Both the position numbers and the translations under genes were made by a program. 64,000 bases of DNA from Pomphorhynchus laevis (taxonomy: Eukaryota > Acanthocephala > Palaeacanthocephala > Echinorhynchida > Pomphorhynchidae). The first letter of the stretch is position 1, and each line of letters starts with the position of its first letter. The notes beneath the pieces are model-generated. The model was given only the letters and a program-made list of their open reading frames with translations, had not been told where the DNA came from and ran no database searches. The DNA lies in assembly GCA_012934845.2 (NCBI GenBank), contig WNNJ02002380.1, positions 1 through 64,000 of the forward strand, given 5' to 3'. Positions 11,699 through 23,215 of the stretch are shown here, piece after piece.

Positions 11699-12694
11699 AA
11701 TAATATCCATTTCAAATCTACGTCTTCGTTAAAATTATCTCTATTACGTACCTGGTCATCTTATAATGTCAAACACTTTACAATTCGATAATTTTACATA
11801 TTCTACTTAAACGTGATTTAGCTTGCAAATGAATTTTCCAAAAATTATCGGATGGTAACCGCTAAAGTTAAAAATTATTCTATATTATTCTATTTTATTT
11901 GTATTTTCTGAAAACTTACTCGCACACAAGTGAACATAAAAATATATCAAACCCGATTCAGTATTTTTAGCAAGATAGTGTAATGTTATTCTCTGCTTAA
12001 TGTATTAGGTTAATGTATTAGGTTATTAGCTTAATGTATTAGGTTGCGTTACCTAAAAATAAATTTACTGCTAAAGATAAGAATTTCTCTAAATTAAATT
12101 ATTGGTTGTATTTTATCTGTATTTTTGGAAATTATGCGCATACGAGTGAACATAAAACTATCAAACCCAATTCTGTATTTAGACACGAAGGTTGTAATGT
12201 TTTTCTTCGCCTAATCCATTAGCGGGAAGATATATGCAATTTACAGACTGCTAATTCTAGAATTCGCACTATGATATAGAAATATGTTTTGTGCTATTCT
12301 AAATAGTTAGAGTAATGTCGAAGCCTTATGGTATCTCTATAATAATATACTATTGAAAATGCACAATATACCACATTATGTAAATCGGATTAGTTTATGC
12401 ATATCGCGTAATATTTGGACTATATTTCGTTTATGCTCTAAACAGTCTTCTTTGTGTATTAATCTCGATTGTAACATGTTCATTCTTATTTTCTTTTACC
12501 GTACTTAATACTTTCTGAATACTTTTAATATCAAACATTTTTAAATAATTGCATTCGAAATGTATTAGCGATCTTTTGATTTTCAAATCGAAGTTCACTA
12601 TTCCTATCCATATTACCTTAATTATAGTTTATGTCAAACCTGTGAAAAAAAAACTAAAAACCTTTTAACCTGCAAAATGAATTTTTCAGAATAT
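11699..12694. repeat. Left arm of a ~1-kb inverted duplication
   Basis: The reverse complement of 24265-25262 matches this segment along its whole length with scattered substitutions. The arm starts aataatatccatttcaaatc and ends at cagaatat. Around 11990-12050 a short segment differs: this arm has a small repeated 'taatgtattaggtta' expansion where the other arm has unique sequence. No gene is recognised in it, although a frame reading NYWLYFICIFGNYAH is open in both arms. The arms are separated by about 11.6 kb. Confidence 0.9.
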
Positions 12695-12777
12695 TTCGTT
12701 TTCCTTTATATTGTGCTATTCTAAATAGTTAGAGTAATGTCGAAGCCTTATGGTATCTCTATAATAATATACTATTG
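12290..12777 (+). repeat. 66-bp direct duplication flanking the end of the inverted-repeat arm
   Basis: The sequence at 12290-12355 (starting tgtgctattctaaatagtta) is repeated essentially exactly at 12712-12777. The second copy lies just outside the boundary of the inverted arm at 12694 and leads into an AT microsatellite-like tract. Confidence 0.9.
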
Positions 12778-12870
12778 TATTATATATAATATAATAGTAT
12801 ACTAATAATATAATAATATAATAATATAATAATATACTATTATATTATACTATAATATAGTATAATAATA
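12777..12870. repeat. AT-only simple repeat (ataatata-type)
   Basis: About 90 bases consist almost only of A and T in short ataat/tatta units with locally palindromic structure. It begins immediately after the second copy of the 66-bp duplication. Confidence 0.85.
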
Positions 12871-14585
12871 TACTATTTTTAATCTATATTTGTATCTGTT
12901 CAATGCCATTTTCCTTAATTTACCATTTTCATTTTTTTTTTCAAAATTAAGACTTTAGCAATCGCATTCAGTTTCCATAATGTTTCTAATATCATCATTA
13001 CATATTGATTTCAATTCTTTATTATAATTACAAACTTCCCGTTCAAATTTCGGCAACAGCTGATAACGTATTTTATTTCTTTACTTTTAATATTTGATTA
13101 TATTCAGTGTTTTTCGAATTTAGATGGATAAAATATCATGATGTACCTTAAAACAAAAAATAAAATGTTTAATTTACGAATTCCATTTTTAAAGAGATTT
13201 GAAATGTTTACTTAATATCTTTTTAATTTTGTTCACTCTTTACCGCTTGATTCTGTCACATTCGTATATTTTCCCGACTACTTGAATATGTCACATTAGT
13301 ATATTTTCCCGACTACTTGATTCTGTCACATTCGTATATTTTCCCGACATTATATAATAAATTATAAATTTTAGTTTTGTTATTATTTAATTTATATTGA
13401 TATCCCCTTTTTAGCGTTTTCCTTAATTCACTATTTTTCATTAATTCTAGATTATGAGTACATATTAATTTATTTTATTAAAATAAATGTTCTTAATCAA
13501 AAATTTATTTATTTTGTCGTGTCTTTTATAATTGTTTGTTCATATTTTCCTTTTAAGTTCGTAAAATAATAATCATTCCCTATTGTTATCTTTTAATGCA
13601 TTTAAACTTTCAACATTAATTAGCTTATTGAAATAAATGTTTTGGTCAATTATTAATATTAATAAATAGTTTTTTAATCATTTTATTTTACCGTGATGTT
13701 AACTCTCAAACGGTGTCCTCTTTGGCAACATTCTATCAGTTCTGTCTCATTAAATATTTCGAAACCAATTGTTTTGTCTTTAACATTAGTTGATTGTCAT
13801 TAGTAACTCGATTTCTTTTCTTATAACTGGAACTTAAAACAACGAATCAGCACAAGTAGATTCGATGTTTATTCTGAAAATTAATGTACATACTCATTCA
13901 GTAGCTAATTCATACTATGCAAATCGCACATTTACTTGGAAAATTGTTTTAATTCTTTCCGCTTTTAATCTTATAAAAATTCATTGATAAAAAATAAATT
14001 ATGTTGATTTATTTATTTTTATTTAGAAATCTAGAACATGATCAATAAACTCTAATATACTTTTTATTTCGTCATAAAAGTAAGGAACATATCTATTCCA
14101 TGAAGCAAACTTTAGAATATTTACTTGAATGTGTCTATAATCGAATTACTACGCGTACGTGTTGCGCTTTAATTTCAGTCATTTAAACCAACTTTTTTCG
14201 TTATTTTATTGTAAAGTGTTTTACATATTAAGATAAAGTAGTTGCCAGCTCTTTTTAAGATTGTTATTTTAAGATTGTTATTTTAGCTTTGTAAGTTTCT
14301 AAATAAGTATATTTATTTTATCTTAAATTTTATAAGTATTTATTATTTTATCTTTTTATATTTATAATTGTTTGTATTTTCTTTTGTATTTTCTTCAAAT
14401 AAAAATCATTCCATATTTTTATCTTATAAATGTATTTAAACTTTCAGCTGAATTTGCATATTAAAGGAAAGGTTTGGATCTCCATATAATATATTATAAT
14501 TTATTGGTCGTTATTAGTTTTCTTTTTAATACTCAATATTAAAATTTATTTTTAAATTAATAAGTAGTTTTTGTAGGTTTCCAGT
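12871..14585. other. AT-rich region without recognisable genes
   Basis: Contains the 35-bp tandem repeat at 13246-13348, listed separately. No coding sequence or mobile element could be supported in the rest. Confidence 0.5.
13246..13348. repeat. 35-bp tandem repeat, three copies
   Basis: Units start with cttga at 13246, 13281 and 13316 and contain gtatattttcccgac. The middle copy differs at a few positions. Confidence 0.9.
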
Positions 14586-14687
14586 GCAGAAAAGCTTTCT
14601 ATGGAATTTCAGCAACAACTACAGAATCTTCAGGCTGAGCTTAAATCTATAAGAGAAAAGTGTCACTTTTCTCTTATAGAAAAGTGA
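14586..14687 (+). other. Coding-like island with heptad pattern, origin unknown
   Basis: The frame from 14586 reads AEKLSMEFQQQLQNLQAELK followed by SIREK, rich in Gln, Leu and Glu, with a coiled-coil-like heptad pattern. It stops at 14685-14687. A possible splice acceptor (tttccag) precedes it, but no exon partner is visible. The second half overlaps the palindromic cluster that follows. It may be a captured exon or transposon fragment; I do not recognise the source. Confidence 0.3.
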
Positions 14688-14761
14688 AAAACTTTTCTCT
14701 TATAGAGAAAAGTTTTCTTTTTTCTATAAGAAACTTTTCTTATAGAAAAGTTTCTCTTATA
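14647..14761. repeat. Cluster of inverted repeats (tataagagaaaagt units)
   Basis: The words agagaaaagt and acttttctct recur in both orientations several times, giving overlapping perfect or near-perfect hairpins. It looks like slippage or template-switch expansion of one short palindrome. Confidence 0.85.
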
Positions 14762-16100
14762 ATTGAGTATTTTAAATACTCAATTTAAAATTCAAATATT
14801 TAACTTTAACAAACAAAATACTGATTTATGTGTTTTGAAAGTGTCAACTAAATGTCTTATTTATTTTTATTTATCACAAACTTGTTGATAAATAATTTAT
14901 TAAATGAATTATTTACGAAAACGCGGAAAAAATATTTAAGTAGCAAATAGAATATAAGAATATGAATTTATTTCGTATTTTGTTGATCCAGAATTAAAAA
15001 TGTAAATCTATACATTCAATTTTTTCATTTCTCTAGCTTTTCTAGCTTCGTAAGTAGAAATCAATTTCACCGCAAACAAGATTATGATAAACTGGTAGCT
15101 TTGATAAAATTGCTTTTATAATAATTCTAACAGATGCTATCGAAATATATAAATATAATAAACTTATTTGCTACAAAATTAATTATAAAAGTGTTTGCAG
15201 ATACGCAAATATTCTACTCAAAAAATTATTATTGAAATAGTAAGCTTAAGACATATGGCCATTCATCTACAAGATTTTGCATCCTCAATGGATCAACAAA
15301 AATAGTAGATTCAGGAACAAGCACATATACTGTAGATCTTTTTCATTTTATATTCTTAAGAGATAAAAATGTTTACACGTTTCTGCGAGAAATGTGTGCG
15401 TGTGATGACTATATTAATTTCGAGAAATGAATTCAGTAGCCTTATAATTCATTTAAGGAAACGTTGAACATTTGTTATTGTTAAGTGAAAACATTTATTC
15501 GATGGTATGAACAAAAGGATTGTAGATAATAACGGATGTAACCGTGAACGGGATACACTGTTACATCAGTGTACAAATTTGTCTGAATCTGTCAATTAGA
15601 CAATCAGAAATATTTGTCGAAATTAAATTAACATTTATCAGATACCACGAGATCTTTTCATTTATTTAGTATCACGGGTCTGATGGACACTAAAGCTGTT
15701 TTAGCCTTTTCACTTTGCGCATCTAGCTATGTAGTTAATTTATAACTGTAATATTTTATACTTATGAATACATTACTTCCATCATTTCCTTATACAACAT
15801 CATTTTAATTTTACGGGTATATTGAATTGATCGTTTTAATTCAAAAATGTGGACTTTTTAATCGTGTTTGATTTGTTATTGACTTATTTTCTTAATTAAT
15901 CTGTGCTAAAATCAAATATTTACAATCTTTTATATCTTTAATTATTTAATAGTCATACATTAATTAAATTTTCGGAGTTTCTTTTGTACTAATATTTTTA
16001 AATTGAATATTTTAAAAATAGCAATTCTTAAGATTTGGCTGAAAAAGAAGCATTTAACAACCTTGAAATAGATCTTCGGAGACTGTGTATGAGGAATTGT
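14762..16100. other. AT-rich region without recognisable genes
   Basis: No open frame with recognisable similarity and no long repeat was seen on either strand. Confidence 0.5.
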
Positions 16101-16189
16101 AATTATATATAATCGTTACTAATAAGTAAACGGGGGAAACTGACATATCTGGGTATTGGAAACCATCACAGTTCATCAGCAATCGAATT

Positions 16190-16230
16190 CCTAGACCGGT
16201 TTCTGCTTATCGAGCTTCATCAGTAGAGTC
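16190..16230 (-). ncRNA. Hammerhead-ribozyme-like core, antisense to PLE2
   Basis: On the minus strand the order is CTGATGA (16217-16223), a 3-bp stem-loop GCT-CGATA-AGC, GAAACC (16198-16203) and GGTC with the would-be GUC cleavage site, then TAGG pairing with the CTCTA that precedes CTGATGA. All invariant type I core blocks are present in the right order. The ACCGGT helix III is very short, as known for retroelement hammerheads. The base pair closing stem II (A opposite A) is poor. Orientation is opposite to the PLE2 RT. Confidence 0.45.
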
Positions 16231-16321
16231 CAGATTTTAAGAGTGTTCAGGGATCTTCCACCACAGTTAAGAAGAGTTCATCAGAAGGTTGATTATTACA
16301 AGACAACGTTCAAGTCCACAG

Positions 16322-16391
16322 GCGATCACAAAAGTGATTCGCCATGTCAAAGTGATTCGCCATGTCACTTCTTATATATAATAAGTGACAT
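16322..16391. repeat. Two adjacent hairpins and a short direct repeat
   Basis: GCGATCAC/GTGATTCGC arms occur at 16322-16342 and ATGTCACTT/AAGTGACAT arms at 16362-16391. The word agtgattcgccatgtca is repeated directly between them. It lies in the 5' untranslated part of PLE2. Confidence 0.8.
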
Positions 16392-19132
16392 AGTGACTGA
16401 AAAGAATCAAAGTCCAGTCTAAGAAGCAACACAATTTTCTATGTATATATCGTCACTTCATCCGACTGACGATGACTGTTGGGTGGTTAGGAACGTCTCG
16501 GAGTGATACATTAGACTGATGGAGCTAATGATCGAAGTCCAGAAGCGATTTTTCGCAATAACAATTATATGATGATAATTGTTGCCGACTACTTGAAGTG
16601 ACAGTCTAGAAGTGACATGGAGCCTGCTGTTCGTTGATCGAATCCAGTTTAGATCGGCAACTACATTGACAAAATTACGACTTCTATTCGAAATCCGGGC
16701 CGCTCTTTCATTCCGCACAACGGACTTTATTCAATGTGTATCACACATTAACTGTCCTATCCACCACATTTATTTCTTTTTTCATGAAATACTACAAACA
16801 CGTTTACAATACAAAAAATGAGCAAATTAATGTGGAATATTACCTGCCGTTACTATCAAAAAAGTACAAGAGGTTATCACATCAACTTAAACGATCTCTG
16901 CATATAAATGAGTTACTTAATATGGAGTGGCATTCAAACCGTCGATTTAAGAAAAGCCACGAATAAGAATACCTGTTACTGAACACAATGTCACAAATTT
17001 ATCATCAAGGGAATTAACAACATCGCAAATGGAAGTTCTAGGTATGGGACAGCTTTAGGCCATCCCAAAGAGAATTCTCGCGCTATGATCTAGTCTCATC
17101 ACTACAGTGTCTACCAAAAATTGAGAAAGATTCGAATATGAGAGAGATTATAAAAAGACAGTTAATGAACATGGATAATCTGTCGAAATACACAATTATG
17201 ATGCCAAATAATCAATTAAATCTCACAATTAAAAAATACAGCATGTTCAGACAATGCACTTAAACTAATGAAAGATGTACAATTTTAAAAAGCTGACGAA
17301 AGCAATCATTTTATAGTATGAGATCAAGACGCATATATTGCTGAGGCGATAAGACAATTACCTACATAGACATATAAAGAAATCAGCGAAGAGGAAGTTA
17401 AAAGAAGGTATAATAGTTTCAATGATTACATTTCATCCAGAATTATAGATTCACCTGTAAGAAATAAACTCAAGGTCAACAACCCATCCAATGGGCGCTT
17501 AAATTTTCTACCAAAGATTCACAAATCTGTAACGTCCGCCCCTCGTATGCCAATTATGAGCAATATTGAAACTATTTCACAATCATTATCACTTTGCCTA
17601 CACAAACAAATGAAGCCACGTATCATCCTATATAGAAAGGATACATGAAACATGTATCATCCTATATAGAAAGTACGGATGATTTTTTAAGAGAGTTTTC
17701 GAACAATGTTAGTGTGCTCCCATATAACATGAAGCTAACAACATTTGATGTTGAGAGCATATATACAAACATTGAACAAGAACGAGGAATAAACGCATGT
17801 CGTTACATTATGAAAGTAGATAAATGGGATGAAGAAAAAATAAATCAGACAACTGACTTACTATTATTAGTTTTGAAGAATAAGATATTCGAATTTAGAA
17901 ATAAAACATATTATCAAGTGTTAGGAACCACGATGGGCACACCAATAGTACCATTTACGCAATAGTACCATTACACTAGCGCATGCGGAAGAGAAATTAA
18001 AAGGCCCATTTATAGAAAAATCTATATTCATCTATCGATACATTGATGATATAATATTGGCCTGGACTGGTGAGATCGAATATCTTCAGATATTTAAAAA
18101 TCGATACAAAATTGAAAGTGGTATAAAATTAACCATGAAGTTGGAAAATGAAGAAAAAAGTTATCACTTCCGGGATATTAAGTTTACATATAATTCAAAG
18201 AATGAGTTGATAACAGAATCATACCGCAAATGATCTTCAAAACCTATGTACATGCACCTCACATCAATGCACCAGCCTTTGCTAACAGGAATATGATAAA
18301 ATCATAAGCTGCTCGTATTTGTAAGATCGCAAATGACCACAAGAAACGTACATTACACCTAGAGAAGCTTAGAAAAGCCCTTGTGGGATGCGGTTACAAC
18401 TCTAAACAAATCTACAGAATTTTGGAGCACATCAGTTGTCAAAGTCGATAATCTGAAAAATTAAAGAAAAACCATGAAAAGAATATAGATATACCGATAT
18501 TATGTTTTGAATATCACTTAGCATTACGGAATCTACTTACGGATATTAAAAATGCAATTAATAAATAGCCATACGAACTTTAGAACGGCATAAAAACATC
18601 AAACATATATTTTAAATATACAAAGACTTTGAAATATATGCTGGTAAGTAGTAAATTACGACATATTGACTCAAATTAAAAAAAATCAACCACAAAATGC
18701 AATAAGCGACGTTGTATGTGCTGTAAAGATATGGAGACAACGACGCATTTCACAAGCTCTGTAACCAATCTTAACTTCAAAATAAGCAATAACTATAAAT
18801 GCAGCAGCAAAGGCATCGTATATATGGATCAATTCAAAACTTGAAACAAACAATATAATAATACAATATATTAGTAGTGTCCTGCTGTATCAAGAATAGA
18901 AACAGTGTACCTGTGAGGATAATATTGTGCCACAACCAGAAGAATTTCAGCTCACAGATGCATTCAAGTAAAATTAAACAATATACTGTTAATGTGTGAT
19001 AGTCCGCATGGAATAAGCCACCATCATATATACAACGTAAGTCAAAATCAGCAAAGAATAATTTAAAATGCATGAAAATAATGGTGATGTTACATAGAAA
19101 ATGTTTGAGAAGTCTTTCAGACACTACAAGTA

Positions 19133-19165
19133 CTTGAAAAAGAGCGGTTTGCGCTCGAAACGTTG
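19133..19165 (+). ncRNA. Degenerate hammerhead-like motif at the 3' end of PLE2
   Basis: cttgaaaaa is followed by the stem GAGCG-gttt-GCGCTC-like hairpin and CGAAACGTTG, in the position expected for the hammerhead near the end of Penelope-like elements. The CUGAUGA box is replaced by CUUGAAA, so catalysis is unlikely. The stem II plus GAAAC arrangement is typical of the element end. Confidence 0.35.
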
Positions 19166-19353
19166 TTTGAATAAAACAACACATTCTAATCTCTGCTTCA
19201 AAATTGTAACTAATTATATATAAGAGTCTAAGATAGACCCAGAGCGTCAGTTTTAATCATATCCTAAATAATATATAGTTTAGGATATGATTGTAAAATA
19301 TTATTTTACAATCAGAAATATATTATAATATATTTTTTATATTTTTAATATAA

Positions 19354-19357
<4 letters not shown>

Positions 19358-19427
<70 letters not shown>
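19358..19427. repeat. (TA)n microsatellite
   Basis: An uninterrupted run of about 35 TA units. Confidence 0.97.
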
Positions 19428-19430
<3 letters not shown>

Positions 19431-19439
19431 TCGTACGGG

Positions 19440-19720
19440 ATCATGAAGATCGATTGAAATCGGGATTGGTGATCTTTTAATGGATGCTTATTATCTATTG
19501 AATAGTTGCTAGGTCACACAAGGTGACTTTCGCATTGAAAACCAGCTACAGAATCCTTCCTTCATGATATCCAATTCCATACACCCTGACTACTAACGGC
19601 ACCATTGCCACAGCCGTTTTCGTTTCGCCCGCTTTTTGCCACATGTTGGTAGCCCCGGGCTCGTCAGCCTCCTGACAAGCCCGGTAGGCTCGTCAGAAGC
19701 CTACCGGGCTTCTGACATAT
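19440..19720. other. Short GC-richer segment ending in a strong hairpin
   Basis: A roughly 280-bp piece with more balanced composition than its surroundings, between the (TA)n tract and AT-rich repeats. Perfect 13-bp arms AGCCCGGTAGGCT (19678-19690) and AGCCTACCGGGCT (19698-19710) form a hairpin with a 7-base loop. An earlier copy of the gctcgtcag word lies just upstream. No protein similarity was recognised. Probably part of a decayed mobile element. Confidence 0.5.
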
Positions 19721-20570
19721 ATATAAATATATAATACATATAAATATATATTATATATATTTATATATAAATATATAAATATATAAAAGCAAATTACTAA
19801 ATTAAATATTCGAAAAATAAACAATATTAAACTAATATTTGCCTTATATTTTTTCATTAACGGTAAATGTTCGAGTGTACATGGCGTATTATTTTATTCG
19901 GCATTACCAACTACACGAATTTATTACTCAATGAAAACAATTTAAGTGATATCCCTGCGATATGTTATGTCTGATGTTCTATTGTCTTTTATTTCATATT
20001 AATATTTCGTCTGTCTTTATCTTAAATTTATCCTTAATTTTAATTTTGCAAATGTCTGCTATCTGTTGTCTGATTGTAAACTATAAAGAAAAATACTTGA
20101 AAAGTGTTTTCACAATTAAAAACAGTTTTGCTGATGACTTTCTTTCTGACCAAAGAATGATCGATTTTGCTAATGTAGACATTATAACTCATTGCTGATA
20201 ACTACCATATTTATATATGTCATCGTTACAAATAATTTATTGTTCTATGTGCAATATAGTTTTTATCTGTTACGCAAGTCTAAGCGCACTTTTGTTGTAA
20301 TTTTCGTGATGCACACACCGGCTTAGCTTTAGAAAATTATCACAGTCTATGCGATTTCTAACGTAAGCATTTTTGTAGCTTTTATACGTTTAACATTTGG
20401 AACGTTTTATTAAATGAGTATCATAATATTTACTTAAACTAATTATGATATTTATGTCAAATTAGATCAGTTAACATATGTATTTGGTATATAAATTTAA
20501 AATGTAAATATCTTAATATTAATATTTTATAATTTAGATTTATGTAATGTAAGAATCACCTTACATAAAT
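19721..20570. other. AT-rich region without recognisable genes
   Basis: One 78-codon plus-strand frame at 19962-20198 has low-complexity composition and no recognisable motif. Nothing else could be supported. Confidence 0.45.
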
Positions 20571-20574
20571 CAGA

Positions 20575-20757
20575 TCGGCTAATTTTAATATTAATTTTAT
20601 AAATAATTAAAAATTAATTTTATTAATTTTATAAGTTTTTAAATCGTCAGAAAAAACTCCTATTTATAAGGTTTCAGTACATATTCTTCAACCCAACATA
20701 GCAGCGGGGCCAAATACATGCTAATGACGTATTTCCTCTGTTGAAATTTGATTATTT
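20575..20757 (-). mobile_element. PLE1 3' UTR fragment
   Basis: Contains the conserved untranslated block of PLE1 (cccaacatagcagcggggcc, then aaatacatgctaatgacgta) also seen at about 1780, 5500 and 22010. No coding part is attached. Confidence 0.7.
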
Positions 20758-21105
20758 AGTGTATCTTATTTTCAAGCAAATTATGTAGACAATAATTATT
20801 TCTGTAGACAATAATTTACGCTTTAATAGGCAATTTACGGTATCAATTAATAGTAAAATATTGGGAAACGTCATTGCCTTTTCTGTAAATTTTTCGATCT
20901 CTGATGAAAAACAAGGGAGGAAAATGTGAATATTAGAACGAATTCTCTGTTAATAGTACAGCATTAATCAGCCAATTATGCCCACGCAAACCTGACTGTC
21001 GAAGACACAAATCTAGGAGATTATCATATCAATTCGTGAATCATCGCCCAAATAGATAAAAGGTAAAATAAGATAAGCCCAAGCCTCGCAGGAATTAAAT
21101 CTAGC

Positions 21106-21478
21106 ATCTGTTTTTAGGCATTATTAATTATCCACAAAAAAATTTTTGTTAGCGTAAATTGCAACAAAGTTTCGGTCAATCACAGTGACCTTTTCAAGTT
21201 AAAAGTTTCCAAAACACAAATCGCCTTATATCCCATTAGTGTGGAAGAATATGACGATGTTGAATATACATCGTCATAGATAAGAATATACATCGTCATA
21301 TTCTTCCGCACTTATGGGATATAAGGCGATTTGTGTTTTGTAAACTTTTAACTTGAAAAGGGTCACTGTGATTGACCGAAAAGTTGCTGCAATTTACTCT
21401 AACAAAATTTTTTTCTCGTGTGGATTATTAATAATGCCTAAAAACAGATTACATGGCACACGAATGTAATTTTAACAG
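21106..21478. mobile_element. Foldback/MITE-like element with long inverted arms
   Basis: Arms of roughly 145 bp (about 21106-21253 and 21300-21449) are reverse complements with few differences. The outer ends read atctgtttttaggcattatt and its complement. The centre holds a repeated atacatcgtcata. The 11-bp string aaatctagcat occurs at 21097-21107 and again at 21479-21489, flanking the unit as a possible target-site duplication. No transposase is encoded, as expected for a non-autonomous DNA element. Confidence 0.75.
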
Positions 21479-21572
21479 AAATCTAGCATTGTTAACCGCA
21501 TATTATATGAGATTTTATATATACATATTATATAAGATTTTATACGATATTATACAATTTTATAAGATATTA

Positions 21573-22110
21573 TACGTAGACTCTGTTAACTGATTTGATT
21601 ACATATTGAAATTTAAAATAAAAGTCAATTGCTATGAACGGACTAAGAAATAACAGACTATGTATCAGAATAAGGATTAGAGGTCAACAGGAGGAAATGC
21701 TATGTTATTAGGTTTAAAACCCTATTCCACGACCTGACATAGCATCGAAAAGAAGAGGAATCAAAAATACGTCAAAAGATAAGATGTAAATCGAACCAAT
21801 AAATAATTGAACCAGTTTTATTGGATTTTTATGTAATTTTGGATTCCAGTATAATATAGGTATAGTTTTATTATCTGAGTCAATCTTTATACTCTTTTTA
21901 TCCATAATTAGCTGATCTGATTAACAAACCAAATCAGCAAATATTAAAATTAATTTTATAAATCATCAGGAAGAACTGATATATATAAGTTCGGCCCTTA
22001 TTTCTTGACCCAACACAGCGGGGCCAAATATATGCTAATGACGTATTTCCTTTGTTGAAATTTGATTATCTTGTGAATCGAATGTACTAGATGAGATCAT
22101 ATAAGCTAAC
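21573..22110 (-). mobile_element. PLE1 fragments: RT piece and two 3' UTR pieces
   Basis: The minus strand encodes SIKIDSDNKTIPILYWNPKL and HKNPIK (21800-21905), the PLE1 segment upstream of the RT core. It is joined to the conserved 3' UTR block at 21600-21740. A second copy of the UTR block lies at about 21960-22055. One terminal motif copy at 21573-21595 is in plus orientation, so pieces of both orientations meet here. Decayed. Confidence 0.65.
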
Positions 22111-22429
22111 TTAGTCTAGGTATGTTATACTATATATTAATTTTTTTATTAAATATATTATATTTAATATTTTATAGTATTAATGTTAATTTATTTTATT
22201 TTTGCACGATTTCTTAATGTTTTTCATGCAAAAATATCTTTTTTGGAATTTCTTTTACAAAAGAATAAGGCAATATAAAGTAATCGAAATTCTTTCGATT
22301 ACTTCATAATTACTTTACATTTGCTTAATCATTACAAAAAAGTAAGAATTGAAGTCATAAAAAGAATTGCAAATTTTATTTTTATTTTATTTTTATTAAT
22401 TCCACAAAAACTATTTTGTGATATTAAAA

Positions 22430-22735
22430 CAGAAAAAGTGTTTTATACCAGTATTACATTCAATTACCTCACAATATTTTTTAAAGCGTGCTTTATGACT
22501 TAAAGTATTATATCATATTAATATATAGGGGTGTTAATGTACATTTAAAAGCACTACATATGAATCTAGGTTTCATTGGATTTTTATGTAATTTTGGATT
22601 CCAATATAATATAGGTATAGTTTTATTATCTAATTCAACCTTTATACCCTTTTTATCCATTATAGAACAGTGACTTGTAATAATTGTTTCAAAACTCAAC
22701 TCACTACATTTATATGTTGGATTTATATTTAAATA
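22430..22735 (-). mobile_element. PLE1 fragment upstream of the RT core
   Basis: The minus frame reads NPTYKCSELSFETIITSHCS, then MDKKGIKVELDNKTIPILYW and NPKLHKNPMKPRFICSAF, colinear with the copy at 6600-6785. It stops abruptly at about 22735, where PLE3 sequence begins. Confidence 0.75.
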
Positions 22736-23215
22736 ATTAGTTAATGATGGTTTCATATACATGAAATGAAAAACGTTTTCCTTACTATTAAAAGCTTTCA
22801 ACACACAGTGTTCTTTTTAAGCAAACAGTAAAAACAAAAAATACCACTATTTATACCAGCGATTACGAAAGAAATATAAAATGTCATATTATCCTGTAAC
22901 GTCGGTGCTTATAACAAAGAACAAAATTTTATATGATATAGCCAGTTATCGAAAGTTCTAGCTGCCAGTTCGACTTGTTTCTACGCATTGGATTAGATTA
23001 GTTAGTGATGCCGATAGCTTCTTTAATAAGTCTCAGTGACAAGTTCATAGCAAATACATTGCACGTTGTCCCAACCAATATCGTTATCAGTATCCAATTG
23101 GACACAATTCTTAACTCTAAAGATTCGTCCATATAGTCGAACAGCACTACTCCTGATGACACAAATTATGTAGGTTTTATCGATGTTGCAGCACATCAAC
23201 ATCACGAAAATATTC
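22736..23215 (-). mobile_element. PLE3 (Penelope type) C-terminal GIY-YIG remnant, left inverted copy
   Basis: The minus strand reads DKTYIICVIRSSAVRLYGRI, NCVQLDTDNDIGWDNVQCIC, then (other frame) SLRLIKEAIGITN. This matches the final part of the Penelope GIY-YIG endonuclease ('HDI.WDNV ... R...EA.YI'). The 3' untranslated part continues to 22736. It is an inverted copy of 23590-24130. Decayed. Confidence 0.65.

Larger units (their letters stand above)
16100..19190 (+). mobile_element. PLE2: Penelope-like element with RT and GIY-YIG remnant, decayed
   Basis: Coding parts in order on the plus strand, in several frames: RLNFLPKIHKS (about 17500), SSYIESTDDFLREF, TTFDVESIYTNI (RT motif), LGTTMGTP (equivalent to 'GTAMG'), YANLTLAHAEEKLKG, IYRYIDDIILAW (catalytic Y-I-D-D, about 18035), KLTMKLENEEKSYHF, then a Cys-rich segment KCNKRRCMCCKDMETTTHF with NYKCSSKGIVYMDQF (about 18690-18830). 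The last resembles the Cys knuckle and start of the GIY-YIG endonuclease in Poseidon/Neptune-type elements. This RT is clearly different from PLE1. Hammerhead-like motifs lie near both ends. The copy carries many breaks and is not functional. Element limits are approximate. Confidence 0.75.

Noticed and set aside
13246-13348. 35-bp repeats as a CRISPR-like array
   Set aside because: The units are contiguous with no spacers and the DNA is eukaryotic. Simple tandem repeat.
19358-19427. (TA)n tract as a promoter TATA region
   Set aside because: Pure microsatellite with no adjacent gene start.
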